DNA of 64,000 nucleotides from an uncultured Paracoccaceae bacterium (lineage in GTDB: Bacteria > Pseudomonadota > Alphaproteobacteria > Rhodobacterales > Rhodobacteraceae). The notes below the pieces were generated by a model. The model made no database searches, was not told where the DNA came from, and saw only the letters and a program-made list of their open reading frames with translations. Positions 53,416 to 62,259 of this stretch are shown here, piece after piece. Positions within the stretch are counted from its first letter, which is position 1. Each line of letters begins with the position of its first letter. The position numbers and the translations under genes were made by a program. Where the stretch lies: positions 1 through 64,000 of the forward strand of contig CALFSV010000094.1 in assembly GCA_937916485.1 (NCBI GenBank), written 5' to 3'.

Positions 53416-55854
53416 ATGACCCAGTCCTTGCCCATTGATGCCGTCCTACCTGAGTTGCTGGCCGCCATTGCCAGCCATGGCCAGGCTGTCCTTCAGGCCC
53501 CCCCGGGCGCGGGCAAGACGACCCGGGTCCCGCTTGCCCTGTTGCAGGCCGATGTCGTGGCGGGCCGCATAATAATGCTTGAACCCCGTCGACTGGCCGC
53601 CCGTGCTGCGGCAGAGCGTATGGCGAGCACTTTGGGCGAGGCTGTGGGCGAGACGGTGGGATACCGCATCCGCGGTGAAGCAAAAGTGGGGGCCCGGACC
53701 CGGATCGAGGTTGTGACCGAGGGGATCCTGACCCGCATGATCCAGTCGGACCCCGAATTGCCGGGGATCGGCGCCCTTTTGTTCGATGAATTTCACGAAA
53801 GGTCCTTAAACGCCGATCTCGGGCTAGCCCTGGCCCTTGAGGTGCGCGCCACACTACGCCCGGACCTGATCCTGCTGCCGATGTCGGCGACCCTGGATGC
53901 CGCTCCGGTCGCGGCATTGATGGGGGGAGCCCCGATTGTCACTGCCGAAGGCCGCAGCTTTGAGGTGACCCCTTGTTGGCTTGATCGCCCATTGCCCAAG
54001 GGCACCCGCCTTGCCCCGGCGATGACTGACCTTGTCGCCCGGGCCGTCGCCGAGACACAGGGCGGTGTCCTGGTGTTTCTGCCGGGGGAAGGCGAGATCC
54101 GGGCCGTCGCGGGCGGTCTTGCCGGTCGCTTGACGGCAGACTGCGATATTCGCCCGCTCTATGGGGCGATGCCTTTTGCCGCCCAGCGCGCCGCGATCGC
54201 CCCGCTTGCCGACCCTACCCGTCGCAAAGTCGTTCTGGCGACTTCCATCGCGGAAACCTCGCTCACGATCGAGGATATCCGGGTAGTGGTTGATGCCGGC
54301 CAGTCCCGCCGCGCCCGATTTGATCCCGGCACCGGCATGTCCCGTCTTGTCACGGAGCGGGTGACAAGAGCCGAAGCAACCCAACGTTCGGGTCGCGCGG
54401 GCCGGGTGGCGCCGGGCCGCTGTTACCGGCTTTGGACCAAGGGCGAGGACGGCGCGATGGCCGCCTTTCCCCCGCCCGAAATTGCAGCCGCTGACCTGGC
54501 GGGACTGGCGTTGGAGCTGGCCCTTTGGGGCACGGCAGAGTTGGACTTCCTGACCCCGCCGCCGCCCCCTGCCTTGGCCGAGGCGCGCGCCCTTTTGGCA
54601 GACCTTGGCGCGCTTGATCCAACGGGCCGCATCACGCGCCATGGCCGGGCCGTGGCTGCGCTGCCGTTACACCCGCGCCTGGCGCATATGCTGATGGTCA
54701 CAGGTCCGCAGGCCGCCCCCTTGGCCGCCCTGATGAGCGCGCGGGACCCGCTGCGCGGCGGCGGGGCGGACCTGGCCCCCCGTCTTGACGCCCTGGCCGG
54801 CCGGCAACCAGTGCCGGAGGCCGCCCGTGCTGCGCTGGCCTCTGTCAAAGCCGAAGCCCGCCGCCTTGTGCGGCACCTGCCCAAGCAGGCCGAGAGGGCC
54901 TCGGCGTTGTCACCGGGAGAAATGGCGGCTCTGGCCTATCCCGACCGGATCGGACAGCGGCGACCGGGCGGTGAGGCCCGCTACCTGCTGAGTGGCGGGC
55001 GGGGGGCCGTTCTGCCGTCTGAGGATGCCCTTGCCTCTGCCCCGTTCATCGTGGCCACCGATCTGGATGGGGCAGGCAGGGATGCCCGTGTCCGGGCTGC
55101 TGCACGGATCGGGGAGGCCGAGATCCGTGCGCTGTTCAGGGACCGGATCCACTGGGAAGAGACCTGCCTCTGGTCCCGCCGCGAGGCCCGGGTCGAGACC
55201 CGCAGGCAGGAGCGCTTGGGTGCGCTCACCCTGTCGGACCAGACCTGGTCGGACGCCCCAGACGACGCGGTGGCGCTGGCCATGTGCGAGGGCGTTCGCC
55301 AGATGGGGCTGCGTCTGGACGGGGCGGCAGGCCGGTTTCGCGCCAGGGTAGAACTGGTGCGGGCGGGCGGCGCAAACCTGCCCGACATGAGCGATGCGGG
55401 CCTTATAGAGAGGCTGGAGGACTGGCTGCCGCCCTTTTTGCATGGCGTCAGGTCGGCCGAGGCGTTTCGGCGTATGGATCTGCTGCCCGCCTTGCGCGCC
55501 ATGCTGGACTGGGCGCAGATGCAGGCCCTTGATGCGGCGGCCCCGGCTGGCTTTGTCACACCCTTGGGGCGGACGGTTCCGATTGACTACGGAGCAGAGA
55601 CACCAAGCATCTCGGTCAGGTTGCAAGAACTGTTCGGGCTGACCCGCCATCCCTGTATCGGCAACACATCACTACGGATCAGCCTTCTGTCACCCGCGGG
55701 ACGGCCGGTTCAGGTCACGACGGATATCCCCGGGTTTTGGGCGACGTCTTATGGCGATGTGCGCAAGGACATGCGAGGACGGTATCCCCGGCACCCCTGG
55801 CCTGAGGATCCAACCCAGGCGGAACCGACTGTTCGCGCCAAGCCGAAAAGCTGA
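53416..55854 (+). CDS. hrpB: ATP-dependent helicase HrpB
   Basis: 812 residues, normal HrpB length. It is a DEAH-type helicase: Walker A GAGKTT (about 31-36), DEFHER (about 123-128) in place of DEAH, SATLD (about 157), and motif VI TQRSGRAGR (about 320-328). The C-terminal HrpB domain carries the segment from about 450 to 790. Its precise cellular role is poorly known in any species. The start codon MTQSLPID has GGATAAGGGG upstream. Confidence 0.93.
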   Translation: MTQSLPIDAVLPELLAAIASHGQAVLQAPPGAGKTTRVPLALLQADVVAGRIIMLEPRRLAARAAAERMASTLGEAVGETVGYRIRGEAKVGARTRIEVVTEGILTRMIQSDPELPGIGALLFDEFHERSLNADLGLALALEVRATLRPDLILLPMSATLDAAPVAALMGGAPIVTAEGRSFEVTPCWLDRPLPKGTRLAPAMTDLVARAVAETQGGVLVFLPGEGEIRAVAGGLAGRLTADCDIRPLYGAMPFAAQRAAIAPLADPTRRKVVLATSIAETSLTIEDIRVVVDAGQSRRARFDPGTGMSRLVTERVTRAEATQRSGRAGRVAPGRCYRLWTKGEDGAMAAFPPPEIAAADLAGLALELALWGTAELDFLTPPPPPALAEARALLADLGALDPTGRITRHGRAVAALPLHPRLAHMLMVTGPQAAPLAALMSARDPLRGGGADLAPRLDALAGRQPVPEAARAALASVKAEARRLVRHLPKQAERASALSPGEMAALAYPDRIGQRRPGGEARYLLSGGRGAVLPSEDALASAPFIVATDLDGAGRDARVRAAARIGEAEIRALFRDRIHWEETCLWSRREARVETRRQERLGALTLSDQTWSDAPDDAVALAMCEGVRQMGLRLDGAAGRFRARVELVRAGGANLPDMSDAGLIERLEDWLPPFLHGVRSAEAFRRMDLLPALRAMLDWAQMQALDAAAPAGFVTPLGRTVPIDYGAETPSISVRLQELFGLTRHPCIGNTSLRISLLSPAGRPVQVTTDIPGFWATSYGDVRKDMRGRYPRHPWPEDPTQAEPTVRAKPKS

Positions 55855-55946
55855 GAAACAGGCCCCTTTGGGTAGACATTGTAACTTTGCCTTCATCTTG
55901 CTACCTTAGGTTCAATAACAGCAGCTTAATTCAGTCAGGCAAGAGC

Positions 55947-56399
55947 ATGTCTCCCCTCGCAAGTCGGGCCTCTGGTAGGGCCGTCAAAAGTCATAGCGTT
56001 CATACGCACACACAATTGGCCGCCCTATGTCATCGCAAGGGGGAGAACGGCCCAGAAGTGCTGTTGGTGACGTCGTCGAACGGGCGCTGGATCCTTCCCA
56101 AGGGCTGGCCGATCGACGGGATGAAACCGTCAGAGGCCGCGATGGTCGAGGCCTGGGAAGAAGCGGGCGTCAAGAAGGGCAAGGTCGACCGCAAGTCGAT
56201 GGGATGCTTCATGGGGACAAAGATCACCAGCTCTGGTGACGAAGAGCCCTGCCTGACGAAGGTCTACGCGGTCAAGGTCCTCAAGACCGAGGCCAACTAT
56301 CCCGAAGCGGATCGTCGCGAACGCCTTTGGGTGAGCCCCGCCGAGGCCGCAGAGATGGTCACTGAAGACGGGCTCAGATCGATCCTCCGGGCGCTCTGA
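55947..56399 (+). CDS. NUDIX hydrolase (diphosphoinositol-polyphosphate hydrolase-like)
   Basis: 150 residues. The NUDIX box spans PKGWPIDGMKP...VEAWEEAG (about 55-77): the catalytic E-x2-EE-x-G is kept, while the first Glu of the classical box is Met and Arg is Val. The PKGWP form is typical of DIPP-like NUDIX proteins of this bacterial group. It cleaves a nucleoside or inositol diphosphate; the substrate is unknown. The ATG at 55947 is internal to a longer frame and fits the family start better. It converges on the DUF1993 gene. Confidence 0.82.
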   Translation: MSPLASRASGRAVKSHSVHTHTQLAALCHRKGENGPEVLLVTSSNGRWILPKGWPIDGMKPSEAAMVEAWEEAGVKKGKVDRKSMGCFMGTKITSSGDEEPCLTKVYAVKVLKTEANYPEADRRERLWVSPAEAAEMVTEDGLRSILRAL

Positions 56400-56442
56400 C
56401 GAGGCATTTTTTGGTCGTCCTGAAGGCTGGCCTCGATATCGG

Positions 56443-56937
56443 TCAGCGGGCGCCCATGAAGTCCATCTTGCCCAGTGGCACCCCATTGTGGCGCAGGATG
56501 TTGTAGGCGCTGGTCATGTGGAAATAGACCTGCGGCAGGGCAAAAAGACTGTGGTAGTCCTGCCCTGACATCCGAAGCTCGCCGCCGCGCAGGCTAAGCA
56601 CGATCTCGCGTTCTTCTGACCCTTCGAAATCGGCGGGCGTAAACCCTGCGATATAGTCGCTGGCTTTTGCGATCCGGTCGCGGAGTTCGGGAAAGGTCGT
56701 CTCGACATCGGCGAAGCTGGCAGGATCCTGTCCGCAGAGGCGTGCGACCATCCGGACCGAGAAGTCGCAGGTCAGCTGGACCTGACGCGACAGGGGAAAC
56801 ATATCAGCAAAGAGCCGGTCCCCGATCAGGACCGCAGGATCAATGCTGTTGGCAGCGCAATGCGCCTCGACCTTGGTCATGATCCCGGACAGGGCGGTCA
56901 GGCTGCGTGTCAGGAGCGGAAGGGTAACGGTGTCCAT
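56443..56937 (-). CDS. DUF1993 family protein
   Basis: 164 residues, helical throughout and matching the DUF1993 (four-helix, DinB-like) type: an early LLTRSLTALSGIM, then LFADMFPL (about 42-49) and a late HMTSAYNILRHNGVP (about 140-154). No catalytic residues are established for the family. It reads toward the NUDIX gene, and two 26-bp palindromes lie just upstream of its start. Confidence 0.82.
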   Translation of the reverse strand: MDTVTLPLLTRSLTALSGIMTKVEAHCAANSIDPAVLIGDRLFADMFPLSRQVQLTCDFSVRMVARLCGQDPASFADVETTFPELRDRIAKASDYIAGFTPADFEGSEEREIVLSLRGGELRMSGQDYHSLFALPQVYFHMTSAYNILRHNGVPLGKMDFMGAR

Positions 56938-56960
56938 GGCTGGGGTTTTCCCGGGATTGT

Positions 56961-56986
56961 GTAAGGTGGGTCTGGACCCACCTTAC
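56961..56986. repeat. 26-bp palindrome GTAAGGTGGGTC family, copy 2
   Basis: Same arms as the copy at 44515 with TG in the centre. It lies in the gap between argF and the DUF1993 gene. Confidence 0.85.
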
Positions 56987-57027
56987 GGTTTGGTTGTGTG
57001 CTGTCATACTGCGCCTGATGGAGCGCC

Positions 57028-57053
57028 GTAAGGTGGGTCCGGACCCACCTTAC
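57028..57053. repeat. 26-bp palindrome GTAAGGTGGGTC family, copy 3
   Basis: Same arms with CG in the centre, 41 bases after copy 2 and 16 bases past the argF stop. On the transcript it forms a 12-bp stem able to end argF transcription. Confidence 0.85.
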
Positions 57054-57069
57054 CCTGGACCCCGAGATC

Positions 57070-57996
57070 CTAGACCCCCAGGCACCACCGCATGATCGCC
57101 TTCTGGGCATGCAGCCGGTTTTCGGCCTCGTCGAAGATCACGGAATGGGGGCCGTCCATGACCTCGCTTGTCGCCTCGTCGTCCCGGTGGGCGGGCAGGC
57201 AATGCATGAACAGCGCGTCCGGTTTCGCCTGAGCCATTAGTGCCGCGTTGACCTGATAGCCGCGCAGCTGGTTGTGCCGTCGTTCGCGGGCGGAAACCGG
57301 GTCGTGCATGCTGACCCAGGTGTCGGTCACCACCAGATCGGCCCCTTGCACGGCCACCGCCGGGTCCCGCTCGATCGTGATGTTGACCCCTTTGCTGCGC
57401 GCTTCGTCGAGAAAGACCTGTTCGGGATCAAGCGGGGGCGGACCTGTAAAGGTGAGGTCAAAGCCGAATTGACCGGCGGCATGGGCAAAGCTGTTGAACA
57501 CGTTGTTCCCGTCCCCGGACCAGACCACCTTGCGCCCCCGGATCGGGCCGCGATGTTCCTCGAATGTCATGATGTCGGTCATGATCTGGCAAGGGTGGCT
57601 GCGGTTGGTCAGCCCGTTGATCACCGGAACGCTGGCGTATTCGGCCATTTCCAGAAGCGTCTGTTCTTCAAAGGTGCGGATCATGATCAGATCGACATAG
57701 CGTGACAGCACCCGGGCGGTGTCGGCGATGGTTTCGCCATGCCCGAGTTGCATTTCATCGCCGCGCAGGATCATCGTTTCCCCGCCCATCTGCCGGACAC
57801 CCACGTCGAAGGAGACCCGCGTTCTGGTCGATGGTTTTTCGAAGATCAGCGCAACCATCCGCCCGGCAAGGGGTTGATCGTCGTCCGGCGCCCCCTTGGG
57901 TCGCCCATTGCGGGCGGATTTCATGCTGATCCCTTCGTCGATCATGCCTCTGAGGGCGGCGGCATCGGTTTTGTTTATGTCGAGGAAGTGGTTCAT
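57070..57996 (-). CDS. argF: Ornithine carbamoyltransferase
   Basis: 308 residues, normal length. It makes citrulline from ornithine and carbamoyl phosphate. Carbamoyl-phosphate motif STRTR (about 56-60), HPCQ (about 134-137) and ornithine-site HCLPAHR (about 267-273) are all present. It follows argD by 84 bases on the same strand, the standard arginine pair, and ends at a 26-bp palindrome. Confidence 0.96.
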   Translation of the reverse strand: MNHFLDINKTDAAALRGMIDEGISMKSARNGRPKGAPDDDQPLAGRMVALIFEKPSTRTRVSFDVGVRQMGGETMILRGDEMQLGHGETIADTARVLSRYVDLIMIRTFEEQTLLEMAEYASVPVINGLTNRSHPCQIMTDIMTFEEHRGPIRGRKVVWSGDGNNVFNSFAHAAGQFGFDLTFTGPPPLDPEQVFLDEARSKGVNITIERDPAVAVQGADLVVTDTWVSMHDPVSARERRHNQLRGYQVNAALMAQAKPDALFMHCLPAHRDDEATSEVMDGPHSVIFDEAENRLHAQKAIMRWCLGV

Positions 57997-58050
57997 GGCA
58001 TCGCTCTTGGTGTTCGGGACGCATTGTGCGGGGGTTTCACACCCCCGCGC

Positions 58051-58079
58051 GCCCGTGGAATATTTAGGGCAAGAAAAAG
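58051..58079 (+). repeat. Dispersed ATATTT element, copy D
   Basis: Reads GCCCGTGGAATATTTAGGGC then AAGAAAAAG, in the argD-argF gap. The right half matches copy C; the left half has diverged. A GGGGGT/ACCCCC stem lies just upstream (about 58030-58045). Confidence 0.55.
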
Positions 58080-58080
58080 C

Positions 58081-59262
58081 TCAGGCGCCGGCCTCGAGGG
58101 ACCTTGCGGCGGTGTCGAGCCTTTGCAGCGCCTCGATGATGTCAGCGTCGGGGATGTTCAGCGCCGGCAGCAGCCGCACCACGTTGTCGGCCGCACCGAC
58201 CGTCAGGACGCCCGCCCCGTAGCCGGCGTTGACGACATCGCTGTTCGTGACCTTGCAGACCAGCCCCAGCATCAGCCCGCTGCCCCGCACCCCGCTGAAG
58301 ATGCCGGGGTGGCTTCCCACCAAGCCTTCGAGCCCTTGGCGTAGCAGCCCTGCCTTGCGGTTGACCTCGGCCAGGAAGGCCGGGTTTGAGATGATCTCGG
58401 TGACCCGGGCACCGACCGCGCATGCCAGCGGGTTGCCCCCATAGGTCGATCCGTGGGTGCCCGCCGTCATGCCCGAGGCTGCGTCTTCGGTTGCAAGGAC
58501 GGCCCCCAGCGGGAACCCGCCCCCGATCCCCTTGGCCACCATCATGATGTCCGGGCTGATCCCGGCCCATTCGTGGGCAAAGAGCCTCCCAGTCCGTCCC
58601 ATGCCGCATTGCACCTCGTCCAGGATCATCAGCACCCCGGTCTCGTCGCAGAGGTCCCGCAGCCCTTTCAGGCAGGCGTCGGGCAAGGGCCGGATGCCGC
58701 CTTCGCCCTGTACCGGCTCGACCAAGACAGCACCGACGTCTGCCTCTTTCATCGCGGCGGCGAGCGCCTCGTGATCACCGAAGGCCAACGAGCTGAAGCC
58801 GGGCAGAAGCGGCCCAAAGCCCTTGGTCATCTTTTCGGACCCCGCCGCGGCGATGCCTGCGCTGGACCGCCCGTGGAAGGCCCCGCTGAAGGTCAGGATC
58901 CGTGTCCTGTCGGGCTGCCCTTTGTCATACCAGTATTTCCGCGCCATCTTGACGGCCAGTTCACAGGCCTCTGTCCCGGAATTGGTGAAGAAACAGGTGT
59001 CTGCAAAGGTCGCCTCTGTCAGCGCATCGGCCAGCTTCTTCTGTGCCGGGATGTGGTAGAGGTTTGATACATGCCAAAGGGCCTGGGCCTGCTCGGTCAG
59101 CGTCTCTACCAGTTCGGGCGCGGCATGGCCGAGCGCGTTGACCGCGATCCCGGCCCCCAGATCCAGGAACCGTCGCCCATCGTCGGTCACAAGCCAGGAG
59201 CCTTCTCCCTTGACGAAGGTCAGGGGCGCACGGTTGTAGGTAGGCAGGATCGACGGGATCAT
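58081..59262 (-). CDS. argD: Acetylornithine aminotransferase
   Basis: 393 residues, a class III PLP aminotransferase. It converts N-acetylglutamate semialdehyde to N-acetylornithine, and may also serve lysine synthesis. Motifs: TNSGTEACE (about 98-106) for cofactor phosphate, FHGRS (about 133-137), DEVQCGMGRTG (about 216-226), and the PLP lysine in AKGIGGG (about 245-251). The ATG at 59262 has AAGGA nine bases upstream; the frame beyond to 59370 is not conserved-looking. argF follows. Confidence 0.94.
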   Translation of the reverse strand: MIPSILPTYNRAPLTFVKGEGSWLVTDDGRRFLDLGAGIAVNALGHAAPELVETLTEQAQALWHVSNLYHIPAQKKLADALTEATFADTCFFTNSGTEACELAVKMARKYWYDKGQPDRTRILTFSGAFHGRSSAGIAAAGSEKMTKGFGPLLPGFSSLAFGDHEALAAAMKEADVGAVLVEPVQGEGGIRPLPDACLKGLRDLCDETGVLMILDEVQCGMGRTGRLFAHEWAGISPDIMMVAKGIGGGFPLGAVLATEDAASGMTAGTHGSTYGGNPLACAVGARVTEIISNPAFLAEVNRKAGLLRQGLEGLVGSHPGIFSGVRGSGLMLGLVCKVTNSDVVNAGYGAGVLTVGAADNVVRLLPALNIPDADIIEALQRLDTAARSLEAGA

Positions 59263-59560
59263 GGCGGATAGGTCCTTGCAAGGATAAGCCCCGTTGGTGC
59301 CGGACGGGCGGGGCCAAGTCAACGATTTTGGAAAAGGAACGAAAGACAGGTGCAGCCGCACCGATGGCAACGCAGGGTCAGCGTCGGCGTCGGTTCTGGA
59401 AAAGTTGCATCTGTTGCGTCATGAACCGGTCTATAGCCCAAGTCGGTGCTGCTGAAAACCCTGTTGTCGCGGCCCGACGGGGGCTTTCCCCCTTGGCCCC
59501 CTTGCGTTAGCTTTTGGGGGTTGAACCCTGCCCTCTTTCCTACTGACTAAGGGCCTCCCG

Positions 59561-60517
59561 ATGCCACAAGCGACCGACCTGGCCATCTCGACCCGTGGCC
59601 TTACCCGTAGTTTCGGCCCGGTCAAGGCCGTCGCCGGGATCGACCTGGATGTACCCAAGGGCATGATCTTTGCCGTTCTGGGCCCCAATGGCGCGGGCAA
59701 AACAACCCTGTTGCGTATGCTGGCGACGCTGCTGCCCCCCGATGGTGGCACCGCCATGGTCATGGGCCATGATCTGCGGGCAGACCCCGATGCTGTCCGG
59801 GGCGTCATTGCGATGACCGGCCAATTCGCATCGCTGGACGAAGATCTGACCGGTCGCGAGAACCTTGTGATGCTGTCCCGCCTTTGGGGCTTTTCCGGTC
59901 GCGCTGCCCGTGATCGGGCAACGGACCTCCTTTCCGCCTTTGACCTGAGCGATGCGGGCAATCGTCAGGTGAACACCTATTCGGGCGGCATGCGGCGACG
60001 GCTTGATATCGCGGCCTCGCTGATCGTGACGCCGGGGGTCTTGTTCCTGGATGAACCGACCACCGGCCTTGATCCGACCGCCCGCCAGAGCGTGTGGCGC
60101 CTGATCCGTCAACTGGCCGCCTCGGGTGTGACCATCCTTCTGACGACCCAGTACCTCGAGGAGGCCGATCAACTTGCCGCCCGGATCGCGGTCATCGACA
60201 AGGGCCGCAAGATCGCCGAGGGCACCAGCCGCGAGTTGAAGGCCCAGACCGGGTCAGGCGTGCTGCATGTGACCCCGTCGGACCCCGGTCAGCTGGAGGC
60301 AGCAGAGGCTGTGCTGGCCAGCGCAGGCCCGGTCCAGCGCAGCGCCGAAGGGGCGACATTGTCGGTCCCCGTTCAGGATGCGGCATCGGCCCATGATCTG
60401 CTGGTCCGTTTGATCGCATCCGGTGTCGAGGTTGCCGATTTTTCCATGGGGCAGCCATCGTTGGAAGAGGTGTTCTTTGCCCTGACAGGCGCCCCGCCAG
60501 AGGAGGATCCCGCATGA
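59561..60517 (+). CDS. ABC exporter ATPase, DrrA type
   Basis: 318 residues. Walker A GPNGAGKTT (about 45-53), signature YSGGMRRRLDIA (about 141-152), Walker B FLDEPTTGLD (about 162-171), and a C-terminal DUF4162-like extension (about 230-310). This layout is typical of daunorubicin-resistance-type drug or lipid exporters. It overlaps the permease by four bases. The ATG has AAGGG upstream. Confidence 0.9.
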   Translation: MPQATDLAISTRGLTRSFGPVKAVAGIDLDVPKGMIFAVLGPNGAGKTTLLRMLATLLPPDGGTAMVMGHDLRADPDAVRGVIAMTGQFASLDEDLTGRENLVMLSRLWGFSGRAARDRATDLLSAFDLSDAGNRQVNTYSGGMRRRLDIAASLIVTPGVLFLDEPTTGLDPTARQSVWRLIRQLAASGVTILLTTQYLEEADQLAARIAVIDKGRKIAEGTSRELKAQTGSGVLHVTPSDPGQLEAAEAVLASAGPVQRSAEGATLSVPVQDAASAHDLLVRLIASGVEVADFSMGQPSLEEVFFALTGAPPEEDPA

Positions 60518-61308
60518 CCGAAACCTTGCTCAAGCGAGTGGAACGGCCTGCCAAACCCTCTGCCCTGTCCAACGCCATGGTCTTTGGCTGGCGGGCGGTC
60601 TTGAAATTCAAGCATGTGCCCGAGCAGTTGTTTGATCTGGTGATGACCCCAATCATGTTCACCCTGCTGTTCACCTTTGTTTTCGGCGGGGCGTTGGCGG
60701 GGACGCCGGGGTCCTACCTGCAATTCTTTCTGCCCGGCATTCTTGTGCAGACCGTCGTCTTCAACGCGGTCTATTCGGGGATGGGCCTGTCCACTGACTT
60801 CAGCAAGGGCCTGTTCGACAGGTTCCGGTCGCTGCCGATCTGGTCGCTTGCCCCCTTTGCCGGCCTGATGGTGGGCGATCTGATGCGCCACCTGATTGCG
60901 GGCGGGATCATTCTGGGGATCGGGCTGCTGCTGGGCTATCGCCCCGAGGCCGGGGTGCTGGGCGTGGTCTTGGCCTTTGCCATGCTTTTGGCGATGGGGT
61001 TCGGCTTTGGCTGGGTGTTTCTGGTGCTTGGCATGATGGTCCGGACGCCGACCACCGTGATGACCCTGGGCTTTACCATCCTGTTTCCGGTCACCTTTGC
61101 CTCGAACATCATGGTTGATCCGGCAACGATGCCGGACTGGTTGCGCGGCTTTGTCGAGGTCAATCCGGTGTCGCTGATGACGACCGCCCTGCGGGGGCTG
61201 ATGGATGGCACGGCAACGGCGGGCATGCTGACCGTCGCATTGATCGCACCTGTTCTGTTGACGGTGCTTTTGGCGCCCGTCACCCTCATGCTCTACCGGC
61301 GCAAGTAG
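60514..61308 (+). CDS. ABC-2 type permease, DrrB type
   Basis: 264 residues with six predicted helices and the ABC-2 permease pattern (FFLPGILVQTVVFNAVYSGMGL, segment about 72-93). It forms the exporter with the DrrA-type ATPase encoded just upstream. The export substrate is unknown. It converges with the universal stress gene 53 bases away. Confidence 0.9.
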   Translation: MTETLLKRVERPAKPSALSNAMVFGWRAVLKFKHVPEQLFDLVMTPIMFTLLFTFVFGGALAGTPGSYLQFFLPGILVQTVVFNAVYSGMGLSTDFSKGLFDRFRSLPIWSLAPFAGLMVGDLMRHLIAGGIILGIGLLLGYRPEAGVLGVVLAFAMLLAMGFGFGWVFLVLGMMVRTPTTVMTLGFTILFPVTFASNIMVDPATMPDWLRGFVEVNPVSLMTTALRGLMDGTATAGMLTVALIAPVLLTVLLAPVTLMLYRRK

Positions 61309-61344
61309 GCCGCAGCTCGGGGCGGATCAGCGGCCAGTTCAGGA

Positions 61345-61377
61345 AAAGATCAGGGAAAGATCAGGGAAAGATCAGGA
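61345..61377. repeat. Short tandem repeat at the end of the stress-protein gene
   Basis: Nearly three units of 11 bases (GATCAGGGAAA) run from about 61345 to 61377 and cover the stop codon (61361-61363) of the stress-protein gene. Slippage here could change the C-terminus by a few residues. Confidence 0.6.
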
Positions 61378-62218
61378 ACGGCACCTTGCAGGTCCGCATC
61401 AGCTCCATCGTGGTTGAGCCGATGAAAAGGCTGCGCAAGCGGGAATGCCCCGATTTACCCAAGACCAGCATATCAGCCTTGAGGTCGGAGACCGCCTTGG
61501 CAATCACGGCCTCGGGGTCGCCGGTCTCAAGGTGCTCGGTCACGTCAAAGCCTGCCTGACGCAGGGCCTGCGCCGCGTGGGACAGCCGGTCGCGCAGTTG
61601 CGGGGTGGCCGACCCGACGCTGAGGATGTCGCAGGCCATCCCGGTCAGGACGGACCCCGCCGTCATCCGCTCGACCGCGCGTTCTGTTGCGGGCGACCCG
61701 TCATAGGCCAGCAAGAACCGTTGCGGCGTCTTGAAGGCCCGGTTGGCCACAAGGACCGGCCGGTGAGAGGTCCGCACGGCCCGGTCAAGGTTGGACCCAA
61801 GAAGCTCTTGTGCAAAGCCCGCCGCCTCGCCGCGTTTGCCAAGGATGACAAAGCGGGTTTCGGCCTCAAGCTCTGAGATGGCGTCGATCAGATCGCCGTT
61901 GCGCAGGCGGGTGGCGACGTCGATATCGGCCATGGCCCGCATCCGGGCCGAGCCGTCGTCCAGAATAGCCCGGCCCCGCTCGCGGGCGAGGATCGCCCGC
62001 TCTTCATCCAGCTTGGACAGCTTTTCGAGGAGGGCGGTTCGCGCCCCGAGGCGCAGGTTGCCGCTTAGATCGGCAGGGGCGCTGGGGGCGTCGCTGCGGC
62101 GGCCGATGACGTGAACAAGGCTGATCGGCATGGCCAGTTGGCCCGCCGCCCAGACCGCGTGGTCGCAGACCGAGGCCGCATAGTCCGACCCGTCAACAAA
62201 GGCTGTGATCCGGTCCAT
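61361..62218 (-). CDS. Tandem universal stress protein
   Basis: 285 residues, two UspA domains in a row. Both carry the ATP-binding G-x2-G-x9-GS motif: GKRG...LLGS (about 127-141) and GKSG...FIGS (about 256-270). Such proteins sense or buffer stress and energy state. The gene lies 41 bases downstream of a SulP transporter on the same strand, a common pairing, so the two are probably one transcript. Confidence 0.9.
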   Translation of the reverse strand: MDRITAFVDGSDYAASVCDHAVWAAGQLAMPISLVHVIGRRSDAPSAPADLSGNLRLGARTALLEKLSKLDEERAILARERGRAILDDGSARMRAMADIDVATRLRNGDLIDAISELEAETRFVILGKRGEAAGFAQELLGSNLDRAVRTSHRPVLVANRAFKTPQRFLLAYDGSPATERAVERMTAGSVLTGMACDILSVGSATPQLRDRLSHAAQALRQAGFDVTEHLETGDPEAVIAKAVSDLKADMLVLGKSGHSRLRSLFIGSTTMELMRTCKVPFLIFP

Positions 62219-62259
62219 TTCGTCTTTCCCCCTGCCCCGGCCGGTTGGCCGGGTCTGCG

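Noticed and set aside
53416..55854. hrpB as part of a type III secretion locus because of its name
   Set aside because: This HrpB is the DEAH-type helicase; no secretion genes are near.
55947..56399. NUDIX protein as inactive because of the altered box
   Set aside because: The first Glu is replaced, but the core catalytic Glu residues and Gly are kept, a pattern seen in the DIPP-like group.
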